NCBI RefSeq assembly: GCF_008725655.1
Contig: NZ_VYXP01000007.1
Span: 107,001-171,000 of the forward strand
From: Marinihelvus fidelis
GTDB lineage: Bacteria > Pseudomonadota > Gammaproteobacteria > Xanthomonadales > SZUA-36
DNA length: 64,000 nt
Direction: 5' to 3'
Shown: piece after piece, positions 18,944 through 27,872 of the stretch
How the letters are laid out: every line of letters starts with the position of its first letter
Numbering within the stretch: position 1 is the first letter of the stretch
Notes under the pieces: model-generated
What the model saw: the letters and a program-made list of their open reading frames with translations, nothing else
What the model was told of the DNA's origin: nothing
Database searches by the model: none
Made by a program: the position numbers and the translations under genes

Positions 18944-20770
18944 ATGAAACGCGGACAGGTATCCCGGGACCTTGACGGTCCGACCCTGGCACGGGTGCTG
19001 TCGGCCGGCGTCCGCCACCTGTTCAGTCGCCGCGACTACATCAACCGGATCAACGTGTTCCCGGTACCGGATTCGGATACCGGCACCAACATGGCGTTTA
19101 CCTTCAAGGCCATCCTCGACGCCCTGGATACCCCCGGAAAACAGAGCCTGCCCGAGGTACTGGACCGTGTCCGCCATGCCGCGGTTGACGGTGCACGCGG
19201 CAACTCCGGCGCGATCATGGCGCAATGGTTCCAGGGTTGTACCGAGGTGGCCGGTGAGCGTACCGGGCTGGACCCGGCGACGCTGGCGGCGGCCTGCGCG
19301 CGCGGTGCCGAGCAGGCCTGGAGCGCGATGGCCGAGCCCGTGCCGGGCACGCTGCCCAGCGTGCTGGAGGCCTTTTCCGATGGCATGGTTGAAGCGGCGG
19401 ACCTAGCGCAAGCGGATATCGTGCGGGTCTTCGATGCCGGTGTGACGGCCGCCCAGGCGGCACTCGCCGATACCCCGAACCAGTTACCGGTACTGCGCCA
19501 GGCGGGCGTGGTTGACGCCGGCGGTCAGGGTTTCGTCGACCTGCTCGAAGGCATGCAGGCCTTTGTTGCCGACGGCACCATCGACCCCCTGGACGACGCC
19601 TGGGCCAGCGCCGCCGAGTCCGCCGACCCGGCCATGGACCACGGCCTGGACGTGGGCGATCACCAGTTCTGCACCGAGTGCGTCATCGAGGGCCAGGGCC
19701 TGGACCGGGCCGCGATCATGACCGCGCTGCAGGCGCTGGACCACAGTTCTCTGGTGGTCGCCGGCGGCGACCAGCGGGTCCGGGTGCATATCCATGTCAA
19801 CCAGCCGGCGGACGTGTTCCTGGCCTGCGAGGCCTTCGGCGAGATCCGCCAGCAAAAAGCCGATGACATGCAGTGGCAGCACGGGTTGATGAACCTGGCC
19901 GGTGGCGTTGCGGTGGTCACGGACTCCGGTGCCGACCTTCCGGTCGCCGAGGTCGAGCGGCTGGGCCTGCACGTGGTGCCGGTGCGTCTAAGCTTCGGTG
20001 ACCGCGAATACCTCGACGGCGTGTCGCTGAAGCCCGTCGATTTCTACCGCATGCTGGAAACCGCCACGGAACGGCCGAAGACCTCGCAGCCACCGGCCAA
20101 GGACTTTCGTCGCGTGTTCGAACTGCTGACCGTGCACGGCTATCGCGTGGTCCACGTGGGCCTGTCCGGAAAACTCAGTGGCACGACCCGCGCCGCGAGC
20201 ACGGCCGCCGAGGCCATGGACCCCGGCCAGGTGACCATCTTCGATACCATGAACGCCGCCTGCGGCCAGGGCCTGCTGGCCCTGCTGGCCGCGGAAGCGG
20301 CGGCCGCCGGCAAGGACGTCGATGCCATTCTCGCGATGCTGGAACGGGTGGCCCACCGGGCCCGCACGATGGCCATGCCCAACGAGGTCAAGTCGATGGT
20401 GCGCGGCGGCCGCGTGCCGGCGTGGCTGGGCAAGATGGCCACGTGGCTGCGGCTGACGCCGATTATTGCCGACCACGACGGCAAGCTGACCGTGGTCGGC
20501 GTGGCCACCGGGCGCCGCGTGAAGCCGGCGTCACTGGCGCGCCGGGCGCTGGCCGCGATGAAGCAGGATCGTGTTTATCGCGTCATGGTGTCGCATGCCG
20601 ACAACCGGGAGGGCGCGCGTGAACTGCGCCGCCTGTTGCTGGAAGGGCACCCCCGGATTCATTCCTGCCACCTGGCGGAGGCCGGCCCCGCCGTGGGCGT
20701 CCACCTGGGGCGTGGCGGGCTTATCATCGGCTTTATGCCGGAACACCGAGAACTGGAGCACGAGACGTGA
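18944..20770 (+). CDS. Fused fatty acid kinase: FakA-like (DAK2) plus FakB/DegV-like domains
   Basis: 608 aa. Residues 1 to about 200 are a DhaL/DAK2 ATP-binding domain with the Mg-nucleotide motif NVFPVPDSDTGTNM (37-50) and GARGNSGA. Residues about 215-310 match the FakA middle domain (QFCTECVIEG, RVRVHIHVNQP). From about residue 323 a complete DegV/FakB domain follows (VVTDSGADLP, GLSGKLSGTTRAA, GRVPAWLGK). In Firmicutes FakA phosphorylates fatty acid held by a separate FakB; here donor and carrier are one chain. The product, acyl-phosphate, is the substrate of PlsY, whose gene overlaps this stop by four bases (GTGA). Activity is inferred; the domain assignment is strong. Confidence 0.9.
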   Translation: MKRGQVSRDLDGPTLARVLSAGVRHLFSRRDYINRINVFPVPDSDTGTNMAFTFKAILDALDTPGKQSLPEVLDRVRHAAVDGARGNSGAIMAQWFQGCTEVAGERTGLDPATLAAACARGAEQAWSAMAEPVPGTLPSVLEAFSDGMVEAADLAQADIVRVFDAGVTAAQAALADTPNQLPVLRQAGVVDAGGQGFVDLLEGMQAFVADGTIDPLDDAWASAAESADPAMDHGLDVGDHQFCTECVIEGQGLDRAAIMTALQALDHSSLVVAGGDQRVRVHIHVNQPADVFLACEAFGEIRQQKADDMQWQHGLMNLAGGVAVVTDSGADLPVAEVERLGLHVVPVRLSFGDREYLDGVSLKPVDFYRMLETATERPKTSQPPAKDFRRVFELLTVHGYRVVHVGLSGKLSGTTRAASTAAEAMDPGQVTIFDTMNAACGQGLLALLAAEAAAAGKDVDAILAMLERVAHRARTMAMPNEVKSMVRGGRVPAWLGKMATWLRLTPIIADHDGKLTVVGVATGRRVKPASLARRALAAMKQDRVYRVMVSHADNREGARELRRLLLEGHPRIHSCHLAEAGPAVGVHLGRGGLIIGFMPEHRELEHET

Positions 20771-21399
20771 CCGAGGCCATGGTCGAAATCCTGGTGGGCT
20801 ACCTGTTGGGCTCCGTGTCCGGCAGCCTGCTGCTGGGCAAGATCAAGAACATCGACATCCGCACCCACGGCAGTGGCAATGCCGGGGGTACCAACGCCCT
20901 GCGCACGCTGGGTTTTCGCTTCGCGCTGGGCGTGATCATCATCGACGTCGGCAAGGGTGTGCTGGCTGCAGGCTGGGCGCCGCACCTGCTGGGTGACGCG
21001 CCGGAGTGGCAGGTGCTGGCCTGTGGGTTCGCCGCCGTGTTCGGCCATTGCTACCCGGTGTTCCACGGTTTCCGTGGCGGCAAGGGCGCGGCCACGGCCG
21101 TGGGTGTTCTGGCCGCGGCGCAACCCTGGTTGCTGGTTCCCCTGGCGATCACCTGGGTGCTGACGTTGATCCTGAGTGGCTATGTCGGGCTGGCGACCGT
21201 GCTGGCCATGTTGAGTCTTTTCCCGGCCGCGTTGTGGCTGGGCAAAAGTACGGCCGTGCTGATATTCGCCGCCGCGTTGGGGCTGTTCGTGGCCTTCACT
21301 CACCGCAGCAATTTCCGCAACCTGGCCGCCGGCACCGAGCATCGTTTCGAGCGTGTGCGCCTGGTGAATGGGTTCCGGCGCGCGCCGAAGGATGACTGA
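20767..21399 (+). CDS. plsY: Acyl-phosphate:glycerol-3-phosphate acyltransferase PlsY
   Basis: 210 aa integral membrane enzyme that transfers an acyl group from acyl-phosphate to glycerol 3-phosphate, the first step of phospholipid synthesis. Signature motifs present: GSGNAGGTNALR, FRGGKGAAT and HRSNFRNLAAGTE. Five hydrophobic helices. The start is GTG 20767, overlapping the upstream kinase stop (GTGA), and the end overlaps birA by eight bases. Placement directly behind an acyl-phosphate-forming kinase fusion suggests a dedicated route for exogenous or recycled fatty acids. Confidence 0.95.
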   Translation: MTEAMVEILVGYLLGSVSGSLLLGKIKNIDIRTHGSGNAGGTNALRTLGFRFALGVIIIDVGKGVLAAGWAPHLLGDAPEWQVLACGFAAVFGHCYPVFHGFRGGKGAATAVGVLAAAQPWLLVPLAITWVLTLILSGYVGLATVLAMLSLFPAALWLGKSTAVLIFAAALGLFVAFTHRSNFRNLAAGTEHRFERVRLVNGFRRAPKDD

Positions 21400-22210
21400 G
21401 TACGCGGACGCCGGCGATACGCTGGTGTTATCGGACGTGCTTGAAGCCGCCGGCAGCGCCGGCCGGCGCGTGGCCCTGGAACGGGTCGAGGACATCGACT
21501 CTACCAATGCCGAACTGCTGCGCCGCGCGCCGGCCGAACGGCAGGCCGTCGCGCTGCTGGCCGAGCACCAGTCCGGCGGTCGCGGCCGGCGGGGTCGCGA
21601 CTGGCATTCCCCGCGCGGGCGCAATGTCTACCTGAGCCTGGGCTGGCGGTTCGCGCCGGCACGGTCCGACCTCGTCATGTTGCCGCTGGTGGTCGCCGTG
21701 GCCGCCGCGCGCGCGCTGAAGTCGCTGGGCGCGACCGATATCGGTATCAAGTGGCCCAACGACCTGTGGCTGGACGGCTGCAAGGTGGGCGGCTGCCTGG
21801 TCGAGACCACGTCCTCGGCCGGCGGCATGGACGCTGTGATCGGTGTGGGACTGAACGTTGGCATGACCGGAGACCCGGGCGCGCGAAACATCGAGCGGCA
21901 ATGGGCCGACCTGCGCGACCAGCTGCCGGACCTGTCGCGCAGCCGCGCCGCCGGTGCGCTGCTGGCGCATCTGGTCAGGGCCGCGGAGGCGTTCTCGGCG
22001 GCGGGTTTCGCGGGGTTTGCGCAGGACTGGGTGCGGATGGATGTCCTGCGCGGTCGCACCGTGGTCATCGAGCGCGACGGAGCGGAACTGGACGGGCGGG
22101 CGCTGGGCCTGGGCGCCGGCGGCGGGCTGCTGGTCGACGGGCCGGATGGCCCGGTTGAATGCATGGCCGGCGAGGTTCGCGTTCACACCGTCGACGGCAG
22201 GCCGCTATAA
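21392..22210 (+). CDS. birA: Biotin--[acetyl-CoA-carboxylase] ligase (no N-terminal DNA-binding domain)
   Basis: 272 aa from ATG 21392, inside the end of plsY. The ligase motif GRGRRGRDWHSPRG and the KWPNDLW lysine motif are clear, and the SH3-like C-terminal domain (GALGLGAGGGLLVDG type) is present. There is no N-terminal winged helix, so it is a monofunctional enzyme rather than a repressor. It attaches biotin to the carboxyl carrier protein of acetyl-CoA carboxylase, which fits the lipid context of the two upstream genes. Confidence 0.92.
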   Translation: MTEYADAGDTLVLSDVLEAAGSAGRRVALERVEDIDSTNAELLRRAPAERQAVALLAEHQSGGRGRRGRDWHSPRGRNVYLSLGWRFAPARSDLVMLPLVVAVAAARALKSLGATDIGIKWPNDLWLDGCKVGGCLVETTSSAGGMDAVIGVGLNVGMTGDPGARNIERQWADLRDQLPDLSRSRAAGALLAHLVRAAEAFSAAGFAGFAQDWVRMDVLRGRTVVIERDGAELDGRALGLGAGGGLLVDGPDGPVECMAGEVRVHTVDGRPL

Positions 22211-22215
22211 TCACC

Positions 22216-22240
22216 GGGTGCCGCCGGCATCGCGGCACCC
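22216..22240 (+). other. Perfect 9-bp hairpin after birA
   Basis: GGGTGCCGC, seven-base loop, GCGGCACCC, immediately after the birA stop and before the SPOR gene. There is no T-run, so it may protect the 3' end or attenuate rather than terminate. Confidence 0.45.
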
Positions 22241-22277
22241 ATCCCGAAACAGCGGACGTTGGGGATACCAAGCAACC

Positions 22278-23042
22278 ATGTCGAGATTGATTGTCATCGC
22301 CCTCTTGGCGGCGAACCTGGCCTTGCTGGGTTACGCGGCCGCACGCGTCACGCCGGCCCAGCCGGTGTCGCAAGTCATGCCGCAAGCCCCGGTCGAGCCC
22401 CGTCGCTGGCCGGCCGAAACACCCCGAATCCAGCTGATGGCGGAAATGCCTGCTCCCGCCACGACCGTCGACCCGGCGCGCCGGTGCTGGTCGGTGGGCC
22501 CCTTCGAAACCCGCCAGTCGCGTGAAAATACACGCCTGCGGCTGCTCGACCTCGCCGACGCCATCGCGGACCGCGAAAGCGAGGCCCTGGTCGAGCTGGG
22601 CTACTGGGTCACGCTACCGGCGTACCCGAGCATGGCGGACGCCGTTACCGGCATGCAGGAACTGACCCGCGCCGGGCTGCATGACATCGCCGTGGTGACC
22701 GACGACACCGGCGACTACCGTGTCTCGCTGGGCTATTTCCTGCAGGAATCCAATGCGCGACGCCGCCGCGACCAGTTGCGGGAGTTGGGCTACGAAGCAG
22801 AGACGCGACTGCAGCGCGAAGCGCAACCGCGCTACTGGCTAGACATGGAGCGCGACCGCCCAGACGCGTTCAGCCCGCCACCGGACGTCGATGCCAGCCT
22901 GTTGAGATCCATCCCCTGCGGCGTGCCCGTACCCGTCCAGCCGTCTCCCGTCCAACCATCACCCGCCACGCCACAACCGGTGGATGAGTCAGCCGTCGCT
23001 GGCGACCAGGTGCCCCAGCGAGAAGCGCTTCCGGACCTCTGA
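22278..23042 (+). CDS. SPOR-domain membrane-anchored protein
   Basis: 254 aa. One N-terminal membrane helix (RLIVIALLAANLALLGYAAA), a low-complexity linker, and a SPOR-type domain around residues 70-190 (CWSVGPFETRQSRENTRLRL, then DDTGDYRVSLGYFLQESNA). SPOR domains bind denuded septal peptidoglycan. The C-terminal tail is proline-rich with a tandem PVQPSP repeat. A SPOR gene behind birA is common in this lineage, usually with coaX between them; coaX is missing here. Start ATG 22278. Confidence 0.82.
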   Translation: MSRLIVIALLAANLALLGYAAARVTPAQPVSQVMPQAPVEPRRWPAETPRIQLMAEMPAPATTVDPARRCWSVGPFETRQSRENTRLRLLDLADAIADRESEALVELGYWVTLPAYPSMADAVTGMQELTRAGLHDIAVVTDDTGDYRVSLGYFLQESNARRRRDQLRELGYEAETRLQREAQPRYWLDMERDRPDAFSPPPDVDASLLRSIPCGVPVPVQPSPVQPSPATPQPVDESAVAGDQVPQREALPDL

Positions 23043-23057
23043 CAAAGTGACAAAGCC

Positions 23058-23816
23058 ATGAATTCAAAGCCCAGCAAAAGAGTCGCAATCGTCACAGGCG
23101 GGTCTCGTGACATTGGTAGAGCCATTGCGGAGAAAATGGCTGCCGAAGGTGTCAGGGTTGTAATTAATTTTCACGGTAGCGCAGAGCGGGCAAAGGAAAC
23201 GCTCAACGGCATTCAGGCGGTCGGTGGTGAGGCCACTATTGTGAAAGGTGACATGACCTCATACCAGGATGTGCAAACGTTGGTCAGTACAGCCTGCGAG
23301 ACCTATGGTGATGAAATTCATTACCTGATCAACGTCGTTGGCGGGCTGGTTAGCCGCCGCACACTGTTAGAGATGAGCGAGGGGTTTTTCGAGGAGGTCA
23401 TGAAGTTGAACATGACCAGTACCTTCCTCGTCACGCGAGCGGTCGTGCCGCATATGCCTTCCGGTTCAGCTGTCGTCAATTTCGCATCCCAGGCAGGTCG
23501 TGATGGCGGTGGCCCCGGTGCGGCAGCCTATGCGGCGTCAAAAGGCGCGGTAATGGCGTTTACCCGTAGCATGGCCAAGGAACTCGGGCCACAGGGAATC
23601 CGCGTCAATGCACTGTGTCCAGGCATGATTGATACCACTTTCCATGACACCTTTACCAGGAATGAAGTGCGTAAAAACGTTGCTGCTGCGACACCATTGC
23701 GTCGCGAAGGTGATGTGTCGGATATTGCTGAAGCAACCTGGTTTCTTGCTTCACAATCAAGCGAATTTATTACCGGCGCTTGTGTTGATATCAACGGTGG
23801 CATGTACTTCTCGTAG
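23058..23816 (+). CDS. Short-chain dehydrogenase/reductase
   Basis: 252 aa classical SDR. The nucleotide-binding motif is TGGSRDIGRAIA, the catalytic residues are in NFASQAG and the YAASK motif, and the ending (ITGACVDINGGMYFS) is typical. The substrate is not determined; sugar-acid reductases of uronate/alginate pathways are close in type and often sit beside a FadR-like GntR regulator, as here. Codon use is visibly AT-richer than the neighbours. It starts 15 bases after the SPOR gene. Confidence 0.85.
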   Translation: MNSKPSKRVAIVTGGSRDIGRAIAEKMAAEGVRVVINFHGSAERAKETLNGIQAVGGEATIVKGDMTSYQDVQTLVSTACETYGDEIHYLINVVGGLVSRRTLLEMSEGFFEEVMKLNMTSTFLVTRAVVPHMPSGSAVVNFASQAGRDGGGPGAAAYAASKGAVMAFTRSMAKELGPQGIRVNALCPGMIDTTFHDTFTRNEVRKNVAAATPLRREGDVSDIAEATWFLASQSSEFITGACVDINGGMYFS

Positions 23817-23986
23817 CCATAGAAATTAACTGTCTATGCAGGCCAATTGGTGATGTTCTGCTTCATTACAGTGGTTCTGACCTTTCCCGCTTAACTGGTT
23901 TGATAAAATGGCCAGACGAATTCCGGCCAGAAGATGGGCTGGAATAGGTTGATGATGGCGGCATTCAGGTTGGCCAGGAGTTTGGA

Positions 23987-24748
23987 ATGAGCAGCAAACG
24001 GCTGTATCACACTGTTGCGGAACGTATAAAACGAGGCATTGCCGACGGGACTTATCCTCCAGGGACGCGGCTGCCTGGCGAGCGTGAATTGGCACAACAG
24101 TTTCAAGTCAGTCGAGTGACCATTCGGGAAGCAGAGATTGCCCTACAGGCGCTTGGTCAAGTCATCATTAAAACGGGTTCGGGTGTCTATGTCACAGATC
24201 CGGCAGAACGTGGCAGCCTGGTGTTTCCGGAAATGAGCCTGTTCGAACTGACAGAGGCGCAGTCTATGTTCGAGTCCGAGGCTGCGGCGTTGGCCGCCCG
24301 CAATATCGAAGATACGGAACTCACCGAACTGGTGAAGCTGGGAGGCGTATTGGCGGACAATCAGACCGATGACATGACGGCTGTAGCTGACGCCGACAAA
24401 GATTTTCACATTGCGATCGCTAAGGCCTCGGGAAACGCTGCTGTTTTGTTCGTGGTGAAAACGCTTTGGAAAATTCGTACCGAACTGGCTGACTCACCGG
24501 AAACCCAGTCAAAGGAGACTTCAGGCGCTGGCTATGTTGGTCGTGTAGCCGTGTATAAGGCCATTTTGAAGGCCCTTGAGGATCGTGATTCCTCAGCGGC
24601 TCGCCAGGCAATGTTGGATCATTTTCGACACTTGCTGACCTTCCTTATTGACCTGACCGAGGAGAAGGAAATGCAGGTGGTCCAGCAACGTTCTTCATGG
24701 AGCCGGAAGCGCTATCTCCACTCACGATCGCCTGGTCATTCCAATTAG
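23987..24748 (+). CDS. GntR/FadR family transcriptional regulator
   Basis: 253 aa from ATG 23987 with AGGAG upstream. The winged helix spans about residues 5-70 (VAERIKRGIADGTYPPGTRLPGERELAQQFQVSRVTIREA), and the FCD ligand-binding domain is C-terminal. The last 20 residues are basic and unlike the usual family end, so a late frameshift is possible. It probably responds to a sugar acid and controls the preceding SDR and possibly the next gene. It has the same AT-shifted composition as the SDR. An inverted repeat TGGCC/GGCCA lies about 60 bases upstream and may be its operator. Confidence 0.85.
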   Translation: MSSKRLYHTVAERIKRGIADGTYPPGTRLPGERELAQQFQVSRVTIREAEIALQALGQVIIKTGSGVYVTDPAERGSLVFPEMSLFELTEAQSMFESEAAALAARNIEDTELTELVKLGGVLADNQTDDMTAVADADKDFHIAIAKASGNAAVLFVVKTLWKIRTELADSPETQSKETSGAGYVGRVAVYKAILKALEDRDSSAARQAMLDHFRHLLTFLIDLTEEKEMQVVQQRSSWSRKRYLHSRSPGHSN

Positions 24749-24779
24749 CCATGAGCGAGAAGGTGATTCACTGGTTACT

Positions 24780-26969
24780 GTGAACGTCAATTTCGTAATG
24801 TCAGCAATGCGTTGGGCCAGGGTTCGCTTACCGGCGCAAATTCTGGCCATATTTTTCTGCGCTGCTGCAATTCCGCAAGCTAACAGCGAAGTCGCCATTG
24901 GCAACGAACACAGCACCTGGCGCGAATACGGTGGTGGACCCTCGCAGGTCCAGTATTCTTCACTCGACCAGGTCAACCGCGATAACGTCCATGACCTGGA
25001 AGTCGCCTGGGTCTACGACTCCGGCGATGTCGACAGCGAAGAGCGCGAGTATCACGCCAAGCGCCGCCTGCATCACACCCCCATCGTCCTGGGTGACCTT
25101 ATATATGGTGTCAGCCCGGCACTGCGCGTGTTCGCGCTTAACGCGGCGACCGGCGAGCTGGCCTGGGAACGGGAGCCGACGCTCGCGCCGGGCGAAAAAA
25201 GCCTGGGCGGGGTGTTCATCCGCGGACTGATGCAGTGGCAGGGCCGGCGGATCCTGTATACGGCCGGGCACTACCTCTACGCGCTGGATGCCGCCACGGG
25301 GGAGCCCGTCAGCGGCTTCGGTGAGAGTGGCCGCGTGGACCTGCGCGAAGGCCTGGGCCGGCCCGTGGACAGCGTCGGCATTTCCGCCACCAGCCCGGGC
25401 GTGGTGTTCGAAGACCTGGTGATCATGGGCTCCAGCCTGTCGGAATCGCTGCCGGCCGCGCCGGGCGATGTGCGCGCCTTCGATGTGCATACCGGTGAGT
25501 TGCGCTGGTCGTTCCACACCATCCCGCACCCTGGCGAGTACGGCCACGAGACCTGGCCCGAAGACGCCTGGACCTATTCCGGCGGCGCCAATGCCTGGAG
25601 CGGTATGAGCCTGGACCGCGAGCGCGGCATAGTGTTCTTTGGCACCGGCTCCGCCTCCGACGACTTTTACGGCGCCAACCGCCACGGTGACAACCTGTTC
25701 GCCAACTCGGTGGTGGCGCTGGACGCGCGCACCGGCAAGCGCGAGTGGCATTTCCAGGTGGTGCGCCACGACGCCTGGGACCGCGACCTGCCGGCGCCGC
25801 CGGTGCTGGCCACGGTCAACCGTGACGGCGAGCCCGTAGACGCGGTGATCCAGGTGACCAAGTCCGGGCACGTGTTTGTGCTCGACCGCGATAGCGGCCA
25901 GTCGCTGTTTCCGCTGGAAGAGGTGCCGGTTGAGCCTTCGACCCTGCCCGGTGAGCAGCTGGCGAAAACACAGCGGCTGCCGAAGTTGCCCGCGCCCTTT
26001 TCACGCCAGGTCTTTGACGAGACCACGATCACCGACCGCAGCCCTGAGGCCACGGCCAACGTCCGCGAGCAACTGAAAGAGATCACCATCGGCGGCCAGT
26101 TCATCCCGCCGTCGACCCGGGCCCAGGCGGTGTTCCCCGGTTTCGATGGCGGCGCGGAGTGGGGCGGTCCGGCGTTCGACCCGGAGACCTCGCTGCTTTA
26201 CGTCAACGCCAATGAAATGCCCTGGCTGCTGAAGCTGGAAGAGCGCCAGCCGCTGCCGGCCGGCGCGCATGCCTCCCAGGCCTACCAGTTGCTGTGCTCG
26301 TCCTGCCACGGCGACGACCGGCAGGGTACCGGCGAATTCCCGTCGCTGGTGGGCCTGGACGAGCGCATGGACTGGGAAGGTTTCACCGACGTGCTGATGT
26401 CCGGCCGCGGGCGCATGCCGGCGTTCAGTGCCTGGTTCGACTGGAAGGGCCGCGATGCCATGGCGGCATACCTGCTGCATGGCCAGGACGGCCCAATCGA
26501 AACGGCCCTGGGCGCCGACTCGCCGCTGTTCCTGCGCTACCGCATCGCCGGTTACCCGCTGTTTACCGATCACGAAGGCTACCCGGCGGTGAAGCCGCCC
26601 TGGGGTACGCTCAGCGCCATCAACATGGATACCGGAGAGTACGCCTGGCAGATTCCGTTGGGCCAGTACCCTGAATTGGTGGCGCAGGGGCTGGATGACA
26701 CCGGCTCGCAGAACTACGGCGGCCCGGTGGTCACCGCCGGTGGACTGGTATTCATCGCCGCCACGCTGTTTGACCGCAAGATCCGCGCCTTCGACAAGGC
26801 CAGCGGCAAGCTGCTGTGGGAGCATGAGCTGCCGGCGGCGGGCGTCGCCACGCCAGCCGTCTACCAGGCCGACGGACGCCAGTTCATCGTCATCGCCGCT
26901 GGTGGCGGAAAGTTTGGCGGCAAACAGTCCGGCAAGTACGTGGCCTTCGCGCTGCCTGAAAAAGACTGA
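24780..26969 (+). CDS. PQQ-dependent dehydrogenase with embedded cytochrome c domain
   Basis: 729 aa exported quinoprotein. A signal peptide (LPAQILAIFFCAAAIPQANS) is followed by an eight-blade PQQ propeller with repeated W motifs and DLEVAWVYDSG. A c-type haem site CSSCHG lies around residues 506-511, with a candidate axial methionine in GRGRMPAF near 545. The propeller then resumes. It should oxidise an alcohol or sugar in the periplasm and pass electrons through its own haem. The GTG start at 24780 is provisional; ATGs at 24798 and 24807 are alternatives. The first 100 bases share the AT-richer composition of the two genes before it. Confidence 0.88.
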   Translation: MNVNFVMSAMRWARVRLPAQILAIFFCAAAIPQANSEVAIGNEHSTWREYGGGPSQVQYSSLDQVNRDNVHDLEVAWVYDSGDVDSEEREYHAKRRLHHTPIVLGDLIYGVSPALRVFALNAATGELAWEREPTLAPGEKSLGGVFIRGLMQWQGRRILYTAGHYLYALDAATGEPVSGFGESGRVDLREGLGRPVDSVGISATSPGVVFEDLVIMGSSLSESLPAAPGDVRAFDVHTGELRWSFHTIPHPGEYGHETWPEDAWTYSGGANAWSGMSLDRERGIVFFGTGSASDDFYGANRHGDNLFANSVVALDARTGKREWHFQVVRHDAWDRDLPAPPVLATVNRDGEPVDAVIQVTKSGHVFVLDRDSGQSLFPLEEVPVEPSTLPGEQLAKTQRLPKLPAPFSRQVFDETTITDRSPEATANVREQLKEITIGGQFIPPSTRAQAVFPGFDGGAEWGGPAFDPETSLLYVNANEMPWLLKLEERQPLPAGAHASQAYQLLCSSCHGDDRQGTGEFPSLVGLDERMDWEGFTDVLMSGRGRMPAFSAWFDWKGRDAMAAYLLHGQDGPIETALGADSPLFLRYRIAGYPLFTDHEGYPAVKPPWGTLSAINMDTGEYAWQIPLGQYPELVAQGLDDTGSQNYGGPVVTAGGLVFIAATLFDRKIRAFDKASGKLLWEHELPAAGVATPAVYQADGRQFIVIAAGGGKFGGKQSGKYVAFALPEKD

Positions 26970-27001
26970 TCCACGATAAGACCTAAAACCAGGAGAACCC
27001 G

Positions 27002-27856
27002 ATGACCCGATTCACCCGACACCTCGCACTGGCGGCGCTGGCCGCCACCCTGGCCGCCCCGGCCGCCGGCGCCGGAGAGCTGGGCCTGCAGCTGTACAGC
27101 CTGCGCACGCAGATGGCCGAAGACTTGCCTGCGGCCTTCGCGCTGATGGAAAAATGGGGGCTGGAATACGCCGAGGGCGGCGGCACGCTTTATGACCATC
27201 CGCTGGATGATTACAAGGCCGCGCTCGACGCCCACGGCATCCAGGTGGTCAGCGTCGACACCTCGCTGGACGAGCTGCGCGACAACCCGATGGCCGCGGT
27301 CTTCAAGGCCCGTTATTTCGGCGCCGAGTACGCCACGTTCTACTGGATCCCGCACGACGGCGCCAAGGGCTTCGGTTTCGACGACGCGGATAACGCCGTC
27401 AAGATCATGAACGAAGCCGGCAAGCTGCTGAAGGCCAACGGCATCACCCTGCAATACCACCCCCATGGCTACGAATTCACCCCACACGAAGACAGCACGT
27501 TGCTGGATTACATGCTGCAGAACGTGACCGAGGCCGAGTTCCAGATGGACGTGTTCTGGATCAAGCAGGGCGGTGCCGACCCCGTCGAATACCTGCAGCG
27601 CTACCCGGGCCGCTTCAAGTCACTGCACCTGAAGGACCGCCTGCCGGGCACGCCGGACTCCACCAACGGCCACGCCGATGTCGAAACCAACGTGGTGCTG
27701 GGCCAGGGCGATGTCGGCATCGCCGCCGTGGTAGCCGAAGCAAAGCGCCAGGGCATCGAGTGGTTCTTCATCGAGGACGAGTCGTCGCGGGTGGTGCAGC
27801 AGGTGCCGGCGAGCATGGCGTACCTGGCTTCGCTGGACGAAGGTGATGCTGACTGA
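27002..27856 (+). CDS. Exported sugar-phosphate-isomerase/epimerase-like TIM barrel
   Basis: 284 aa with a clear signal peptide (RHLALAALAATLAAPAAGAG). The rest resembles the xylose-isomerase-like TIM-barrel family (ELGLQLYSLRTQM, then YHPHGYEF, DVFWIKQGG, FKSLHLKD, WFFIEDESS). Metal-binding Glu/Asp/His residues are in place. Exported members act on free or oxidised sugars rather than phosphates. It follows the PQQ dehydrogenase by 32 bases with AGGAGA as ribosome site, so the pair may act in sequence in the periplasm. The substrate is unknown. Confidence 0.82.
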   Translation: MTRFTRHLALAALAATLAAPAAGAGELGLQLYSLRTQMAEDLPAAFALMEKWGLEYAEGGGTLYDHPLDDYKAALDAHGIQVVSVDTSLDELRDNPMAAVFKARYFGAEYATFYWIPHDGAKGFGFDDADNAVKIMNEAGKLLKANGITLQYHPHGYEFTPHEDSTLLDYMLQNVTEAEFQMDVFWIKQGGADPVEYLQRYPGRFKSLHLKDRLPGTPDSTNGHADVETNVVLGQGDVGIAAVVAEAKRQGIEWFFIEDESSRVVQQVPASMAYLASLDEGDAD

Positions 27857-27872
27857 GGGAACAAGGGGGAGG

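Noticed and set aside
18720-18992. Upstream extension of the PspC-domain gene
   Set aside because: It overlaps the promoter and first codons of the divergent FakA-FakB gene and contains no domain; the ATG at 18719 begins a normal PspC protein.
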